Shown here in pieces: positions 62,855 to 64,000 of a stretch of 64,000 nt of DNA. Positions within the stretch are counted from its first letter, which is position 1. The number at the start of each line of letters is the position of its first letter. The notes beneath the pieces were generated by a model that was not told where the DNA came from, ran no database searches, and saw only the letters and a program-made list of their open reading frames with translations. The stretch lies in contig JAEMBT020000009.1 of the NCBI GenBank assembly GCA_018873245.2, positions 16,611,794 to 16,675,793 on the forward strand, written 5' to 3'. A program made the translations under genes and the position numbers. The DNA comes from Archegozetes longisetosus (Eukaryota; Arthropoda; Arachnida; Sarcoptiformes; Trhypochthoniidae).

Positions 62855-64000
62855 CAACTTGAGCCGATAAATCAACCTCGACAGGTCGAGGTCAGATTCC
62901 AACGATGCCATTCTTAAGTTTGTAGGGTTAGTAGTTATTGAGTTATAAAGCTTAGAGTAGTGGACATAAATGTAAAAAAGTAGTGATTTTATTAGATAGG
63001 TTTTCAATCAAAAGTTGCTAAGTCTTTAGTTCATCTTTACTTTAGATGATTATTCGCTAATGAATCTGCTAATTAGCGTCAGATGATCTGAAATGAACTT
63101 CTAATGATGTTAGTGACAATTTGCATAATTTTGACACCTTAAGTCTAATATAACTAACACTTAACTAATTATCGATAATTTTACAGGAAATGATCAAACA
63201 CATATCCTACTAATTAAAGACTAATTAAAATAAGGCTTTAAGAGAAGATAATAACATAGAAATGAATGTATATAAGATCAATACTTGTGCCAATATTTCA
63301 TTTACAATCAGCTCAAATGCACCTGATATCCTCTCTCTAATAGCTATAGAGATAAAGATCTATTCATTCGCGGAATTTAATCAACAGTGGGTCAGCTCTT
63401 ACCCAATTGTGATTTCATTCAATATATTACATTCTCGTTTCTATTGAATAATTTTCCCAAATTCATAGCAGATTAAGATATAAAGACAACTTATATGTAT
63501 ACATGTAAAAGATATTGAACTAAATTTTCTCAATTAATTGGCGGCAACTCTTATCGTCTCTAAAGATTTCGTAAAGTCTTATTATTTGGTTTTATATTTA
63601 ACATATCTTAAAGCATTTTTTGAATGCTTCATCCACCGATTGCACACAAGTCAATAGCAGATAATTGGCAATAGTTCATTACCTAACGAGCAAAGTCTTA
63701 CTGATCATTAGTTCTTAATGAAACCACTCTATTATAACGATTTAATGTTAAGCAGATTGAGGCTTTAGCTCATAGCATATACAATGTTTCGGTTCAGTAA
63801 ATCCAGAAAACACATAGAGTAATCGTTTATAATGCCGGAGTTAGTACAGGTATAAGATTTCCCAATCAAAAGTAAAAACACTTAAAGCAACTATTTCAAC
63901 ATTTTGACTCGACTTATAATACTAGCGTTTGCGAAATTTTTGATTTGGCTCTAATGTTTGGAAAGAATCTGAACTCTCATCGGGAGAAGTCTACAAAAAT

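Larger units (their letters stand above)
55304..64000. other. 8.7 kb without a recognised gene
   Basis: AT-rich noncoding DNA downstream of the receptor. Supported contents: MITEs at 57451-57861 and 62687-62854, dispersed repeat A copy 2 at about 60566-60790, and a small unidentified minus-strand frame at 61093-61361. Nothing recognised in 57.9-60.5 kb or 63-64 kb. Confidence 0.55.

Noticed and set aside
1-64000. CRISPR arrays, bacterial operons, rRNA genes, retroviral or LTR elements.
   Set aside because: No spaced identical repeats, no rRNA signatures and no gag/pol-like frames or paired long terminal repeats were seen; the sequence is eukaryotic.

Overview
The window looks like a piece of an arthropod nuclear chromosome, possibly from a mite or another chelicerate. 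It is strongly AT-rich, gene-poor and intron-bearing. Microsatellites are abundant, and about a dozen short degenerate blocks of the arthropod telomere unit TTAGG are scattered through it. The lineage is inferred from the TTAGG blocks and from a sulfakinin/cholecystokinin-type receptor; I cannot name a species.

Three host genes can be supported. (1) At 5434-8054 on the minus strand, five exons that are mostly too short to appear as open frames splice into a complete 237-residue Rho-family GTPase. It has the hallmarks of the GTPase-deficient Rnd subgroup (V in the P-loop, WDTSG instead of WDTAGQ, GCxSD instead of GNKxD) and ends in a CSIM prenylation box. (2) At 22718-23573 on the plus strand lies mitochondrial ribosomal protein L49 (mL49). 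Its transit-peptide segment and its body are in different frames, offset by one base. (3) At 47162-55303 on the plus strand, four coding exons encode a complete 429-residue sulfakinin/CCK receptor. Introns are 4,657, 2,028 and 167 bases, and a further splice acceptor lies just before the start codon.

Region by region: 1-5.2 kb is repeat-rich noncoding DNA; 5.4-8.1 kb is the Rnd-like gene with a MITE in intron 2 and minisatellites in introns, 3' UTR and 5' flank; 8.3-22.7 kb is noncoding and rich in minisatellites and microsatellites; 22.7-23.6 kb is MRPL49; 24.1-24.8 kb is a GC-richer block with a long interrupted reading frame that I cannot identify; 25-47 kb is mostly AT-rich noncoding DNA with a decayed Tc1/mariner element at 38.4-39.0 kb; 47.2-55.3 kb is the receptor; 55.3-64 kb is noncoding with two MITEs, one copy of an old dispersed repeat and a small unidentified reading frame near 61.2 kb.

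The three genes do not form a pathway. They are independent loci for cytoskeletal signalling, mitochondrial translation and neuropeptide signalling. The most interesting points are the Rnd-like GTPase, since Rnd is absent from the Drosophila and C. elegans Rho sets, the MRPL49 frame break, the dispersed telomere-type arrays, a CAGTCTGACC MITE family, and two diverged repeat families, one of which keeps a hairpin by compensatory change.
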